A stretch of DNA of 64,000 nucleotides, taken from NCBI GenBank assembly GCA_028292625.1, contig JAQGLY010000017.1:1-64000 (forward strand). Reading direction: 5' to 3'. This stretch comes from Herbaspirillum sp. Lineage in GTDB: Bacteria; Pseudomonadota; Gammaproteobacteria; Burkholderiales; Burkholderiaceae_D. The position numbers and the translations under genes were made by a program. A model generated the notes under the pieces. It saw nothing but the letters and a program-made list of their open reading frames with translations, was not told the origin of the DNA and made no database searches. Shown here one piece after another: positions 9,165 through 18,056 of the stretch (positions within the stretch are counted from its first letter, which is position 1; each line of letters begins with the position of its first letter).

Positions 9165-9707
9165 TTAATTGCGCCGCCACAATACATCCTTGCCACCGTC
9201 CGCGCGATTGAGCACGCGCGCCAGCACGAACAACAAATCCGACAGCCGGTTCAGATATTGCCGCGGCAAATCGTTGATCGTTTCGCGGCTTCCCAGCGCC
9301 ACCACGCTGCGTTCGGCGCGGCGGCATACGGTGCGGCACACATGCGCCAGCGCGGCGGGGCGCGAGCCGCCCGGCAGGATGAATTCCTTTAACGGCGGCA
9401 GACCGGCGTTGTAATCCGCGATCAAGGCGTCCAGCGTGGCCAGATGTTCGCCCGTGATCATCGCATGGCCCGGAATGCATAATTCGCCGCCGAGATCGAA
9501 CAGCCGATGTTGAACGGCAGATAACTGCGCATGCATGACCGGCGGCAACGGTTCGCACAACAGCACGCCCAGCTGCGAATTGAGTTCATCCACATCGCCC
9601 ATCGCATGCACGCGCGGATGATCCTTGGGCACGCGGCTGCCGTCGCCCAGCCCTGTGCTGCCATCGTCGCCGGTGCGCGTGGTAATTTTGGACAGCCGGT
9701 TTCCCAT
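9165..9707 (-). CDS. Cob(I)alamin adenosyltransferase, PduO/MMAB type
   Basis: A 180-aa ATP:corrinoid adenosyltransferase that makes adenosylcobalamin from cob(I)alamin and ATP. The N-terminal ATP-binding motif KITTRTGDDGSTGLGDGSRV is clear. The conserved RRAERSV and the DLLFVLARVLN helix complete the PduO-type bundle. I start at the ATG at 9707, directly after AGGAGCG. The frame is open to 9800, but that extension is not family-like. It stands alone between folE2 (convergent) and a LysR gene (divergent). No cobalamin synthesis or B12-dependent enzyme gene is present here. Confidence 0.94.
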   Translation of the reverse strand: MGNRLSKITTRTGDDGSTGLGDGSRVPKDHPRVHAMGDVDELNSQLGVLLCEPLPPVMHAQLSAVQHRLFDLGGELCIPGHAMITGEHLATLDALIADYNAGLPPLKEFILPGGSRPAALAHVCRTVCRRAERSVVALGSRETINDLPRQYLNRLSDLLFVLARVLNRADGGKDVLWRRN

Positions 9708-9821
9708 GGTCGCTCCTGCAAAAAGTTGTTGTAGCATACGGCAAAGCGGCCCGGGGGAGGCGGCTCGGAGTAAAATGATCCGGCGTTTCCGCCTACACAC
9801 CGCTCAGAAAATCTAGATCAA

Positions 9822-10712
9822 ATGGCAACACGTCTCCCTCCGGTCCATGCGCTTTCCGCTTTTGAGGCCGCCGCGCGTCACAGCTCCTTTGCACTCGCCG
9901 CCGAAGAGCTTTGCATTACGCCGTCGGCGCTATCGCATCGCATCCGCTTGCTGGAAGATTTTGTGGGCGAACGTTTGTTTCATCGCGACGGCCGTTCTGT
10001 CACCTTGTCCGAGTTCGGGCGCCGTTATCTGGATGTGGTGCGCAGCGCCTTGCGCACGCTGACCGATTTTCCGATGCCGCATCGCGACGTGGTGATGCAG
10101 CCGCGCATCAAGATCGTATTGCCGCCGACTTTCGCGCGCTACTTGTTTATTCCGCGGCTCAAGCAATTTACCCAGATGCATCCCGATATCGTGGTGGAGC
10201 TGTTCCTGTCGGTGCCGCTGTACGATCTGAGCCTGTCGGAGAGCGATGTCGAAATCCGCTTCGGCGCCGGCAAATACGCCAATCTGGCGAGCGAAAAATT
10301 GTTCGAAGAACCGACTTTCGCGGTGGCCAGCCCGTCTTATCTGAAAACCATTGCGCCGCTTAAGCAGCCGGCCGATCTGCAACACGCCAATTTGCTGCGC
10401 TCGGCGCTGGAGCCGTGGCAGCCGTGGTTTGAAGTCGCCCAACTGGATTGGCCCGAGCCTTCCACCGCGTTGCGCGTCGACGATCTGGGTTTGCTGCTGG
10501 AGGCTATCCGTTACGGTCACGGCGTAGGGCTGGCGCGTCAGCATTTCGCGCAGGACTTGCTCGATCGCGGCGAACTGGTCGAGCTGTTCGACAACGTGCG
10601 CCTGAAAACGCCGCCGCACGCCTATTATGTGGTCTACGACGCGCGGGCGCGCGAACGGCGCGAAGTCGACGTTTTCATCGATTGGCTGCGCGACGCTTTC
10701 AAGAATCCATAA
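9822..10712 (+). CDS. LysR-family transcriptional regulator (GcvA-like)
   Basis: A 296-aa regulator with an N-terminal winged helix (about 6-65: LHALSAFEAAARHSSF-type start, then LAAEELCITPSALSHRIR) and a C-terminal substrate-binding fold. The opening PxxHALSAFEAAARH and the C-terminal ARQHFAQDLLDRGELVELF resemble GcvA/AmpR-type members. It lies 167 bases upstream of glcDEF on the same strand, so it may control glycolate use or simply be a neighbour; the effector is unknown. It starts in the short divergent region shared with the adenosyltransferase gene. Confidence 0.88.
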   Translation: MATRLPPVHALSAFEAAARHSSFALAAEELCITPSALSHRIRLLEDFVGERLFHRDGRSVTLSEFGRRYLDVVRSALRTLTDFPMPHRDVVMQPRIKIVLPPTFARYLFIPRLKQFTQMHPDIVVELFLSVPLYDLSLSESDVEIRFGAGKYANLASEKLFEEPTFAVASPSYLKTIAPLKQPADLQHANLLRSALEPWQPWFEVAQLDWPEPSTALRVDDLGLLLEAIRYGHGVGLARQHFAQDLLDRGELVELFDNVRLKTPPHAYYVVYDARARERREVDVFIDWLRDAFKNP

Positions 10713-10879
10713 GCTTTGCAGGCATCGGGACCTCGCCTGAAAAGAATTCAATTGGCGCAATAAATTGTTTCAGCGCCCGTAGCCCCTCCAAACCGCATCG
10801 AACCCTTTTCTGTGGTTAAACTGTCGGTATAGAGAACGGCCTCATCATCGATTCCGATGCCGCCGCCAGAGGAGACCGC

Positions 10880-12403
10880 ATGACTGCGATAACGCAATCC
10901 GCCATTACCGAGCACATCGCCGTGCCGGCGCCGCCGCCTTTTACGGCAGCCCGGCAGCGGCAGGTCGCCGCCGCGTTGAAAGCCGTATTGCCGGCGCGCA
11001 GCGTGCTGTTTGCCGAAGAAGACACCCGTCCCTATGAATGCGATGGCCTGGCCGCTTACCGGCAATTGCCGATGGCGGTGGTATTGCCGGAAAGCGAAGC
11101 GCAGGTCATTGCAGCGATCAACGTTTGCCGCGAACTGGGCGTGCGCATCGTGCCGCGCGGCGCCGGCACCGGCCTGTCCGGCGGCGCGATGCCGATTGCC
11201 GACGGTGTAGTGCTGTCGACCGCGAAACTGAACCGTATCGTCGGCATGGATCCCTATTCGCGCACCGCGGTGGTCCAGCCGGGCGTGCGCAATCTCGCCA
11301 TTTCAGAAGCCGCGGCGGTGCATCGCCTGTATTACGCGCCGGATCCGTCGTCCCAGATCGCGTGCAGCATCGGCGGCAACGTCGCGGAAAATTCGGGCGG
11401 CGTGCATTGCCTGAAATACGGCCTGACCGTGCACAACGTGTTGCGCGTCAGAATGGTCACCATAGACGGCGAAGTGGTCGAGCTGGGCAGCGCCGCGCTG
11501 GATGCGCCGGGACTGGATCTGCTGGCTGTGTTCATCGGTTCCGAAGGCATGCTGGGCGTGGTCACGGAAGTGACCGTCAGGCTGATTCCGAAGCCGCAGT
11601 CCGCGCGCGTGATCATGGCTTCGTTCGACGATGTGGTCAAAAGCGGCGATGCGGTGGCCAATGTGATTGCGGCGGGCATTATTCCGGCCGGGCTGGAAAT
11701 GATGGACAAGACCAGTTCGCGCATGGTCGAACCGTTCGTCAAGGCCGGCTACGATATCGATGCCGAAGCCATTTTGCTGTGCGAATCCGACGGCACCGAC
11801 GAAGAGGTGCAGGAAGAAATCGCGCGCATGAGCGCGGTGCTCAGCGCCAGCGGGGCGACCGCCATGGCGGTCTCGACCTCGGAAGCCGAGCGTCTCAGAT
11901 TCTGGTCCGGCCGCAAGAACGCGTTTCCCGCCGCCGGCCGCATATCCCCCGATTACTACTGCATGGACGGCACCATTCCGCGTAAGCATCTGGCGCGCGT
12001 GCTGCTGGGGATTGCGCAGATGGAAATCAAATACGGCCTGCGCTGCGCCAATGTATTTCATGCCGGCGACGGCAATCTGCATCCGCTGATTTTGTTCGAC
12101 GCCAATTTGGCCGACGAATTTCATCGCGCCGAACTGTTCGGCGCCGAAATCCTGGAGTTATGCGTGGCGGTCGGCGGCACGATTACCGGAGAGCACGGCG
12201 TGGGTATCGAAAAAATCAACTCCATGTGCGTGCAGTTCGCGCCGCTGGAGCGCGAAGCCTTCTTTACCGTCAAGCGCGCATTCGATACCGCGTTCCTGCT
12301 CAATCCGGACAAGGCGATTCCGGCCCTGCACCGCTGCGCCGAATACGGCCGCATGCATGTGCAACGCGGCGCGCTCAAGTTTCCCGATCTGCCGCGCTTC
12401 TGA
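10880..12403 (+). CDS. glcD: Glycolate oxidase FAD subunit
   Basis: A 507-aa FAD-linked oxidase that, with GlcE and GlcF, oxidises glycolate to glyoxylate and passes electrons to the respiratory chain. The FAD-binding PCMH domain shows PRGAGTGLSGGAMP (about 90-105) and the SIGGNVAENSGGVHCLKYG segment. The C-terminal FAD oxidase domain contains the HAGDGNLHP and GEHGVG motifs. The ATG at 10880 follows AGAGGAGA. It is the first gene of glcDEF: the next start is 10 bases after its stop. No glcB or glycolate permease gene is nearby. Confidence 0.96.
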   Translation: MTAITQSAITEHIAVPAPPPFTAARQRQVAAALKAVLPARSVLFAEEDTRPYECDGLAAYRQLPMAVVLPESEAQVIAAINVCRELGVRIVPRGAGTGLSGGAMPIADGVVLSTAKLNRIVGMDPYSRTAVVQPGVRNLAISEAAAVHRLYYAPDPSSQIACSIGGNVAENSGGVHCLKYGLTVHNVLRVRMVTIDGEVVELGSAALDAPGLDLLAVFIGSEGMLGVVTEVTVRLIPKPQSARVIMASFDDVVKSGDAVANVIAAGIIPAGLEMMDKTSSRMVEPFVKAGYDIDAEAILLCESDGTDEEVQEEIARMSAVLSASGATAMAVSTSEAERLRFWSGRKNAFPAAGRISPDYYCMDGTIPRKHLARVLLGIAQMEIKYGLRCANVFHAGDGNLHPLILFDANLADEFHRAELFGAEILELCVAVGGTITGEHGVGIEKINSMCVQFAPLEREAFFTVKRAFDTAFLLNPDKAIPALHRCAEYGRMHVQRGALKFPDLPRF

Positions 12404-12413
12404 AAGATTGACT

Positions 12414-13490
12414 ATGGAACAGGTTTTACATGAATTCCGGCAACGCATTCTGGCGCATCGTCCGTTGCAGATCCGCGGCGGCGGCAGCAAGGACTGGTAT
12501 GGGCAAACGCCGCAGGGGGAGGAGCTCGATGTGCGCGCCTATGCGGGCATCGTGGATTACGAGCCGACCGAACTGGTGATCACCGCGCGCTGCGGCACGC
12601 CGCTGGCCGAGATCGAGGCCGCATTGGCCGAACATCGTCAGATGCTGGCCTGCGAACCGCCGCATTTCGGTCCCGGCGCGACCATCGGCGGCGCCGTCGC
12701 CTGCGGTCTGTCGGGTCCGGCCCGCCAGGCATCCGGCGCGCTGCGCGATTTCGTGCTGGGCGTGGACATCATGGATGGCGCCGGCGAAATCCTGCATTTC
12801 GGCGGACAGGTGATGAAAAACGTCGCCGGTTACGACGTCTCCCGCCTGTTGACCGGGTCGCTGGGCAGCCTGGGCCTGATTCTGCAAGCGTCGATCAAGG
12901 TATTGCCGCTGCCGTTCGCGACCGCCACGCGCTGCTTTCAAATGGCGCAGGCCGATGCGCTCCGCAGCCTGAACACATGGGGCGGGCAGCCCTTGCCGAT
13001 TTCCGCCAGCGTCTGGTGCGATGACAGGCTGACGCTGCGTCTGTCCGGTGCGCAGGCGGCAGTCGAGGCGGCGATCAGGAATCTCGGCGGCGAACCGCTG
13101 GAAAACGCCGACGCCTTTTGGCTCGACCTGCGCGAGCAGCGTCATCCGTATTTCAACGGCGCCGGCGCGGCCGCCGACACGGCGTTGTGGCGCTTGTCCG
13201 TGCCGTCGGTAGCGCCGCCGATCGGGCTGCCTGGCGCGACCTTGATCGAATGGGGCGGCGCGCAGCGCTGGCTGCGTGTGAAAAACGATACGGCCGTTGA
13301 TAACGCGGCCGACATTCGCGCGGCGGCGTCCGCGGCCGGCGGCCACGCCACGCTGTTTCGGGGCGGCGATAAGCAGATCGGCGTGTTTCAGCCGCTGGCG
13401 CCCGCCGTCGAGAAAATACACCGCCGGCTGAAAGCCGGTTTCGACCCGCACGGCGTGTTCAATCCGGGCCGTTTGTATCCTGGCCTGTAG
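12414..13490 (+). CDS. glcE: Glycolate oxidase FAD-binding subunit
   Basis: A 358-aa partner of GlcD with a PCMH-type FAD-binding domain. It shows IRGGGSKDWYG near the N-terminus, then GPGATIGGAVACGLSGPARQ and FGGQVMKNVAGYDVSRL, all typical of GlcE. The C-terminus ends in the usual FDPHGVFNPGRLYPGL. I start at the ATG at 12414, ten bases beyond the glcD stop. The frame opens earlier at 12357 inside glcD, but that part is antisense-like filler. It is the middle gene of glcDEF, 18 bases before glcF. Confidence 0.95.
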   Translation: MEQVLHEFRQRILAHRPLQIRGGGSKDWYGQTPQGEELDVRAYAGIVDYEPTELVITARCGTPLAEIEAALAEHRQMLACEPPHFGPGATIGGAVACGLSGPARQASGALRDFVLGVDIMDGAGEILHFGGQVMKNVAGYDVSRLLTGSLGSLGLILQASIKVLPLPFATATRCFQMAQADALRSLNTWGGQPLPISASVWCDDRLTLRLSGAQAAVEAAIRNLGGEPLENADAFWLDLREQRHPYFNGAGAAADTALWRLSVPSVAPPIGLPGATLIEWGGAQRWLRVKNDTAVDNAADIRAAASAAGGHATLFRGGDKQIGVFQPLAPAVEKIHRRLKAGFDPHGVFNPGRLYPGL

Positions 13491-13508
13491 ACTCGGAAAC
13501 CTCACCCT

Positions 13509-14747
13509 ATGCAAACCAATCTTGCCGATTTCATCCGCGACACGGAGGATGGCCGCGAAGCCGACGCCATCCTGCGCAGCTGCGTGCATTGCGGATTCTG
13601 TACGGCCACCTGTCCCACCTATCAATTACTGGGCGACGAGCTGGACGGGCCGCGCGGACGCATCTATTTGATGAAGCAGGTGCTGGAAGGCAAACCGGCG
13701 ACCGCTAAAACCCAAATGCATCTGGACCGTTGCCTGACCTGCCGCAATTGCGAGACCACTTGCCCATCCGGCGTGCAATACGGCCGTCTGGTCGATATCG
13801 GCCGCAAGATCGTCGAGCAGCAGGCGCCGCCGCGTCCGCTGGGGCGGCGCGTGACCGGCGCCGTGCTGAAGGCGCTGTTGCCACGCAAATGGCTGTTCAC
13901 CCCGGCGTTGCAAGCCGGCCGCCTGGTGCGTCCGCTACTGCCGCAAAAACTGAAAAACAAGGTGCCGCTGGCGGAGCCGCACGGCGTCTGGCCGACCCGC
14001 GTTCATGCGCGCAAAATGCTGCTGCTCGACGGTTGCGTGCAGCCGGCGATGTCGCCGAACATCAACTATGCGACCGCGCGCGTGCTGGATGCGCTGGGCG
14101 TGCAATCGGTGATCGCGTCGAAGGCCGGTTGTTGCGGCGCGATTCGATATCACCTGAACGATCAGGACGGCGGACTGGACGATATGCGCCGCAACATCGA
14201 TGCCTGGTGGCCGTACGTCGAAAAGGAAGAAGTCGAAGCGATCGTGATGAACGCCTCCGGTTGCGGCGTCACCGTCAAGGAATATGGGCAGTTGCTGATG
14301 CACGATCATGCGTATGCGGAAAAGGCGCGGCGCATCTCGGCCTTGACGCGCGACATCAGCGAAATCCTGCCGGCATTCGATGTGCAACTGCAGCAAAAAC
14401 TGGACGGAAAAATCGGCCAGCGGGTCGCCTATCATCCGCCCTGCACCTTGCAGCATGGGCAGCAGATCCGGGGCAAGGTCGAAGCCTTGTTGCGCGGCGT
14501 CGGCGTCGACGTGCAACTGTGCGCCGACAGTCATCTGTGCTGCGGATCGGCGGGGACGTATTCGGTGCTGCAGCCGGAATTGTCCTATCGCCTGCGCGAC
14601 ACCAAACTGGCCGCCTTGCAGGCGACGGCACCGGATATCATCGTTTCGGGCAATATCGGCTGTCTGACGCATTTGCAATCCGGCACCGCGACGCCGGTGC
14701 GGCACTGGATCGAATTGGTTGATCAGGCGCTGCAGGCAGCCGCCTAG
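13509..14747 (+). CDS. glcF: Glycolate oxidase iron-sulfur subunit
   Basis: A 412-aa electron-transfer subunit. Two [4Fe-4S] ferredoxin motifs are visible: CVHCGFCTATCP (about residues 22-33) and CLTCRNCETTCP (about 75-86). The C-terminal half carries two CCG-type motifs (CCGAIRYH and CCGSAGTYS) that bind a further cluster, as in heterodisulfide-reductase-like proteins. It passes electrons from GlcD/GlcE to the quinone pool at the membrane. It is last in glcDEF and converges on the glutathione peroxidase gene 21 bases away. Confidence 0.96.
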   Translation: MQTNLADFIRDTEDGREADAILRSCVHCGFCTATCPTYQLLGDELDGPRGRIYLMKQVLEGKPATAKTQMHLDRCLTCRNCETTCPSGVQYGRLVDIGRKIVEQQAPPRPLGRRVTGAVLKALLPRKWLFTPALQAGRLVRPLLPQKLKNKVPLAEPHGVWPTRVHARKMLLLDGCVQPAMSPNINYATARVLDALGVQSVIASKAGCCGAIRYHLNDQDGGLDDMRRNIDAWWPYVEKEEVEAIVMNASGCGVTVKEYGQLLMHDHAYAEKARRISALTRDISEILPAFDVQLQQKLDGKIGQRVAYHPPCTLQHGQQIRGKVEALLRGVGVDVQLCADSHLCCGSAGTYSVLQPELSYRLRDTKLAALQATAPDIIVSGNIGCLTHLQSGTATPVRHWIELVDQALQAAA

Positions 14748-14768
14748 TTAGTGGGCTGGTGAGCGGCG

Positions 14769-15254
14769 CTATTCCGCCAGCAGCAGCTGAATGTCCGCGA
14801 TGAGTTCTTCAGGCTTGGTCGTCGGCGCATAGCGGTTGAACACCGCGCCGTTGCGCCGCACCAGGAACTTGGTGAAATTCCATTTGATCGCCTTGCTGCC
14901 CAGAATGCCCGGAGCCCTGTCTTTCAAGAATTCGAACAGCGGATCGGCCTGTGCGCCGTTGACGTCGATTTTTGCGAACAGTGGAAAGCTCACACCGTAA
15001 TTGGTTTCGCAAAACGCGCCGATTTCTGCCGCATCGCCCGGTTCCTGCGCACCGAACTGATTGCAGGGAAACGCCAGAATTTCCAGCCCCTGCGGCGCGA
15101 ATTGCGCATACAAGGCCTGTAATCCACTGTACTGCGGCGTAAACCCGCACTTGCTGGCGGTATTGACGATCAGCAGCACCTTGCCGCTGTATTGCGCCAG
15201 ACCGGTGACGCTGCCGTCCGGCAATTTGACGTCGAAATCGCTGATGGTGGCCAT
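14769..15254 (-). CDS. Glutathione peroxidase (cysteine form)
   Basis: A 161-aa thioredoxin-fold peroxidase that reduces hydrogen peroxide or lipid peroxides with glutathione or thioredoxin. The catalytic motif is NTASKCGFTPQY, with Cys near residue 36 in place of selenocysteine. The partner residues appear in AFPCNQFGAQEPG (Gln) and WNFTKFLV (Trp, Asn). It resembles BtuE/Gpx bacterial forms. It lies 30 bases downstream of pilT on the same strand, which may be chance. Confidence 0.93.
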   Translation of the reverse strand: MATISDFDVKLPDGSVTGLAQYSGKVLLIVNTASKCGFTPQYSGLQALYAQFAPQGLEILAFPCNQFGAQEPGDAAEIGAFCETNYGVSFPLFAKIDVNGAQADPLFEFLKDRAPGILGSKAIKWNFTKFLVRRNGAVFNRYAPTTKPEELIADIQLLLAE

Positions 15255-15284
15255 GATTTTTTTCCTTTGTCAACACGCTCTAGT

Positions 15285-16328
15285 CTACTCGGGAATGCAC
15301 TCTGGATGTCGCGCCGCCGCGCGCGCTGTTGCGGCCGAAACAATCCGCTGCCGCACCAGTTGCGTCAAATGCTGGTCCAGCGTCTGCATGCCGGCGCCGC
15401 TGCCGGTTTGCAGCGCCGAATACATCTGCGCCGTCTTGCCTTCGCGGATCAGATTGCGGATAGCGGGCGTGCCCAGCATGATCTCGTAAGCCGCGACCCG
15501 TCCGTCGCCATCGCTACGCGGCATCAGCATTTGCGCGATCACCCCCTGTATCGACTCCGACAGCATGGCGCGCACCATGTGCTGCTCGTCTCCCGGAAAG
15601 ACATCGACGATGCGATCCACGGCTTTGACCGCCGATCCGGTATGCAGCGTGCCCAGCACCAGATGGCCGGTTTCGGCCGCGCTGAGCGCCAGCCGGATAC
15701 TGTCCGGGTCGCGCAATTCGCCGATCATGATGACATCCGGATCCTCGCGCAGCGCCGCGCGCAAGGAGCCCGAAAAGGAAGCGGTGTCGCGTCCGATTTC
15801 ACGCTGATTGACCAAGCTGCGTTGCGAAGGATGGACGAATTCGACGGGATCCTCGATGGTCAGCACATGTGCGCTTCGATGCCGGTTGATATGGTCGATC
15901 ATGGCCGCCAGTGTGGTCGATTTGCCCGAGCCGGTCGCGCCCGTCACCAGGATCAGTCCGGCGCGTTTCAGAGCCAGGGCGCCGAACAGTTCAGGCGCCG
16001 CCAGGTGCGCCAATGTCGGTATGTCCGCCGGAATGGTGCGGATCACTGCCGCCGCGCCGCGGATCTGATTGAACGCATTGACGCGAAACCGCGCGGTATC
16101 GGATACGCTGAACGAAAAATCGCATTCCAGCCGGGTACCGTAAAGCCTGCGCTGCGTGTCGTTCATCAGCCCATGCAGCATCGCATGCACCTCGGCGTGC
16201 GACAGCGCGGGAAGCGCCAGGCGCGCCATTTCGCCGTTCACGCGCAGCAGCGGCGGCATGCCGGCGGATAAATGCAGGTCGGAAGCCCGGCTTTGCAGCG
16301 AGCGGGAGAGCAGTTCGGAGATATTCAT
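15285..16328 (-). CDS. pilT: Type IV pilus retraction ATPase
   Basis: A 347-aa hexameric ATPase that depolymerises type IV pili for twitching motility and DNA uptake, at the inner-membrane base of the pilus. It shows Walker A GATGSGKST (about 129-137), an Asp box (LTIEDPVEF), Walker B and a His box (GTLHTGSA). The C-terminal AIRNLIREGKTAQMYSALQTG is the motif needed for retraction in PilT and separates it from PilB (in two parts here: AIRNLIREGK, then MYSALQTG). It is divergent from yggS. The usual pilU downstream is absent; gpx follows instead. Confidence 0.95.
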   Translation of the reverse strand: MNISELLSRSLQSRASDLHLSAGMPPLLRVNGEMARLALPALSHAEVHAMLHGLMNDTQRRLYGTRLECDFSFSVSDTARFRVNAFNQIRGAAAVIRTIPADIPTLAHLAAPELFGALALKRAGLILVTGATGSGKSTTLAAMIDHINRHRSAHVLTIEDPVEFVHPSQRSLVNQREIGRDTASFSGSLRAALREDPDVIMIGELRDPDSIRLALSAAETGHLVLGTLHTGSAVKAVDRIVDVFPGDEQHMVRAMLSESIQGVIAQMLMPRSDGDGRVAAYEIMLGTPAIRNLIREGKTAQMYSALQTGSGAGMQTLDQHLTQLVRQRIVSAATARAAARHPECIPE

Positions 16329-16379
16329 TGCGCGTCCATTTCATCGACGGCGTATCTCGTCTAATGCGGAAATGCGCTC

Positions 16380-16385
16380 TATAAT
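16380..16385 (+). promoter_or_regulatory. Candidate -10 element of the yggS-proC unit
   Basis: A perfect TATAAT hexamer 50 bases before the yggS start, in the 106-base divergent gap with pilT. The matching -35 is weak (around 16357-16362). It is therefore a plausible but unproven sigma-70 promoter. Confidence 0.4.
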
Positions 16386-16434
16386 CGCTGCACATTGCGC
16401 GGCATGGCGCTGCGCAGCAAAATTTCGTTGAATT

Positions 16435-17157
16435 ATGTCCCCGATCGCTTCCAACCTGCAAGTCGTCCGCCGGCAAATCGCCGATGCCGCGCACAGCGCG
16501 TCGCGCCGGCCGGAAGAAATCCGTTTGCTGGCCGTCTCCAAAACCTTCGGCGCCGATGCGGTGCTCGACGCATGGCGCGCCGGCCAGTATGCATTCGGTG
16601 AAAACTATTTGCAGGAAGCGCTGGCGAAGATGGCGGCGGTAGCCGCGGCGCAGGCCGATGCGATATTGGAATGGCATTTCATCGGCCCGATTCAGAGCAA
16701 CAAAACACGTCAGATCGCCGAAAACTTCGCCTGGGTCCATTCGGTCGAACGCGAGAAGGTGGCGCGGCGGCTGTCCGAGCAGCGGCCGGCGCATTTGCCG
16801 CCGCTCAATATCTGTCTGCAGGTCAATGTCAGCGGCGAAGCCAGCAAGAGCGGCGCGGCCCCGGATGAGGTCGCATCCATTGCCCGCGCCATCGCCGTAT
16901 TGCCCGGCATACGTCTGCGCGGGCTGATGGCGATTCCGGCGCCGGCCGACGATCCGGCGCGGCAGCGATCCGCGTATCGCCCGTTGCGCGCCTTGTTCGA
17001 TACGCTCAATGCCGAAGGCATGGCGCTCGATACCTTGTCGATGGGGATGTCGGCGGATCTGGCGGCGGCGATAGCGGAAGGGGCGACCGTGGTGCGCATC
17101 GGCAGCGCCATTTTCGGCGGCAGAACATACGCGCCGGCGGTAAGCGCCGATGCGTAA
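16435..17157 (+). CDS. YggS-family pyridoxal phosphate homeostasis protein
   Basis: A 240-aa single-domain PLP-binding TIM-barrel protein. The PLP lysine is in LLAVSKTF (about residue 38), and the family motifs AFGENYLQEA, WHFIGPIQSNKTRQ and LSMGMSADLAAAI are present. It carries PLP and helps maintain B6 pools; loss disturbs amino acid balance in other species. The pairing with proC, 86 bases downstream, is one of the most conserved neighbourhoods of the family. It is divergent from pilT. Confidence 0.95.
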   Translation: MSPIASNLQVVRRQIADAAHSASRRPEEIRLLAVSKTFGADAVLDAWRAGQYAFGENYLQEALAKMAAVAAAQADAILEWHFIGPIQSNKTRQIAENFAWVHSVEREKVARRLSEQRPAHLPPLNICLQVNVSGEASKSGAAPDEVASIARAIAVLPGIRLRGLMAIPAPADDPARQRSAYRPLRALFDTLNAEGMALDTLSMGMSADLAAAIAEGATVVRIGSAIFGGRTYAPAVSADA

Positions 17158-17243
17158 AAAATACTCGTCCTGCATCGGAGCAATCGGAATGGCGAATCCG
17201 AATTTCCCGAGCAGTTGCTTTCTGACTTTATAAAGGAATCATT

Positions 17244-18056
17244 TTGAAAATCGGTTTTATCGGCGGCGGCAATATGGCGGCCGCATTGATCAGCGGTCTG
17301 GCGAACAAACTGACCCCGGGCGCGAATATCCATGTGATCGATCCGAATGCCGACGCGCTGCAAGACCTGCATAGCCGCTTCGGCGTCAGCGTGGCGCCGA
17401 AAATCGACGCCGCATTGACGGCAAGCGAGGTCATCGTGCTGGCGGTGAAGCCGGATAAAATGCGGGAAGTGCTGACCGCGTTGCAGCCGCATTTATCCGG
17501 CCAGTTATTACTGTCGATCGCCGCCGGCATCCGGGCCGCCGATCTGTCGCGCTGGGCCAACGGCCATGGCGCCATAGTGCGGGCGATGCCGAATACGCCC
17601 GCGCTGATCGGTCAGGGCATCGCCGGCATGGTCGCGCTGCCGGGCGTGTCGGCCGCGCAGCGCCAGGCCGCCGACAGTATTCTTGCGGCGGTCGGCGCCA
17701 CGGTCTGGCTGGATGACGAAGCGCTGATCGACGCGGTGACGGCGGTATCGGGCAGCGGTCCGGCGTACGTGTTTTATTTCATCGAGGCGATGCAGCAGGC
17801 GGCGCAGGAACTGGGCCTGAGCGCCGAACAGGGAATCGAATTGGCCAAGGCGACGTTTGCCGGCGCGTCGCAACTGGCGCTGCGCTCGACCGAACCGGTG
17901 ACGCTGTTGCGCGAGCGGGTGACGTCCAAGGGCGGCACGACCTATGCGGCCTTGACCAGCATGGAAGAAAGCGGCGTCAAAGCGCTGATCGTCAAGGCGA
18001 TCAAGGCGGCGGCGGCGCGCGGTAAAACATTGGGAGATGAGGCCGGTCGGGGTTAG
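17244..18056 (+). CDS. proC: Pyrroline-5-carboxylate reductase
   Basis: A 270-aa NAD(P)H enzyme for the last step of proline synthesis. The Rossmann motif GFIGGGNMAAALI opens the protein. The C-terminal dimer domain has the signature AVSGSGPAYVFYFIEA and the conserved TSKGGTTYAAL (substrate loop). Start is TTG at 17244, after AAAGGAA, so initiation may be modest. The last 56 bases are antisense to the end of the leftward pentapeptide-repeat gene. The protein ends soon after a normal family C-terminus, so proC itself looks intact. Confidence 0.95.
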   Translation: MKIGFIGGGNMAAALISGLANKLTPGANIHVIDPNADALQDLHSRFGVSVAPKIDAALTASEVIVLAVKPDKMREVLTALQPHLSGQLLLSIAAGIRAADLSRWANGHGAIVRAMPNTPALIGQGIAGMVALPGVSAAQRQAADSILAAVGATVWLDDEALIDAVTAVSGSGPAYVFYFIEAMQQAAQELGLSAEQGIELAKATFAGASQLALRSTEPVTLLRERVTSKGGTTYAALTSMEESGVKALIVKAIKAAAARGKTLGDEAGRG

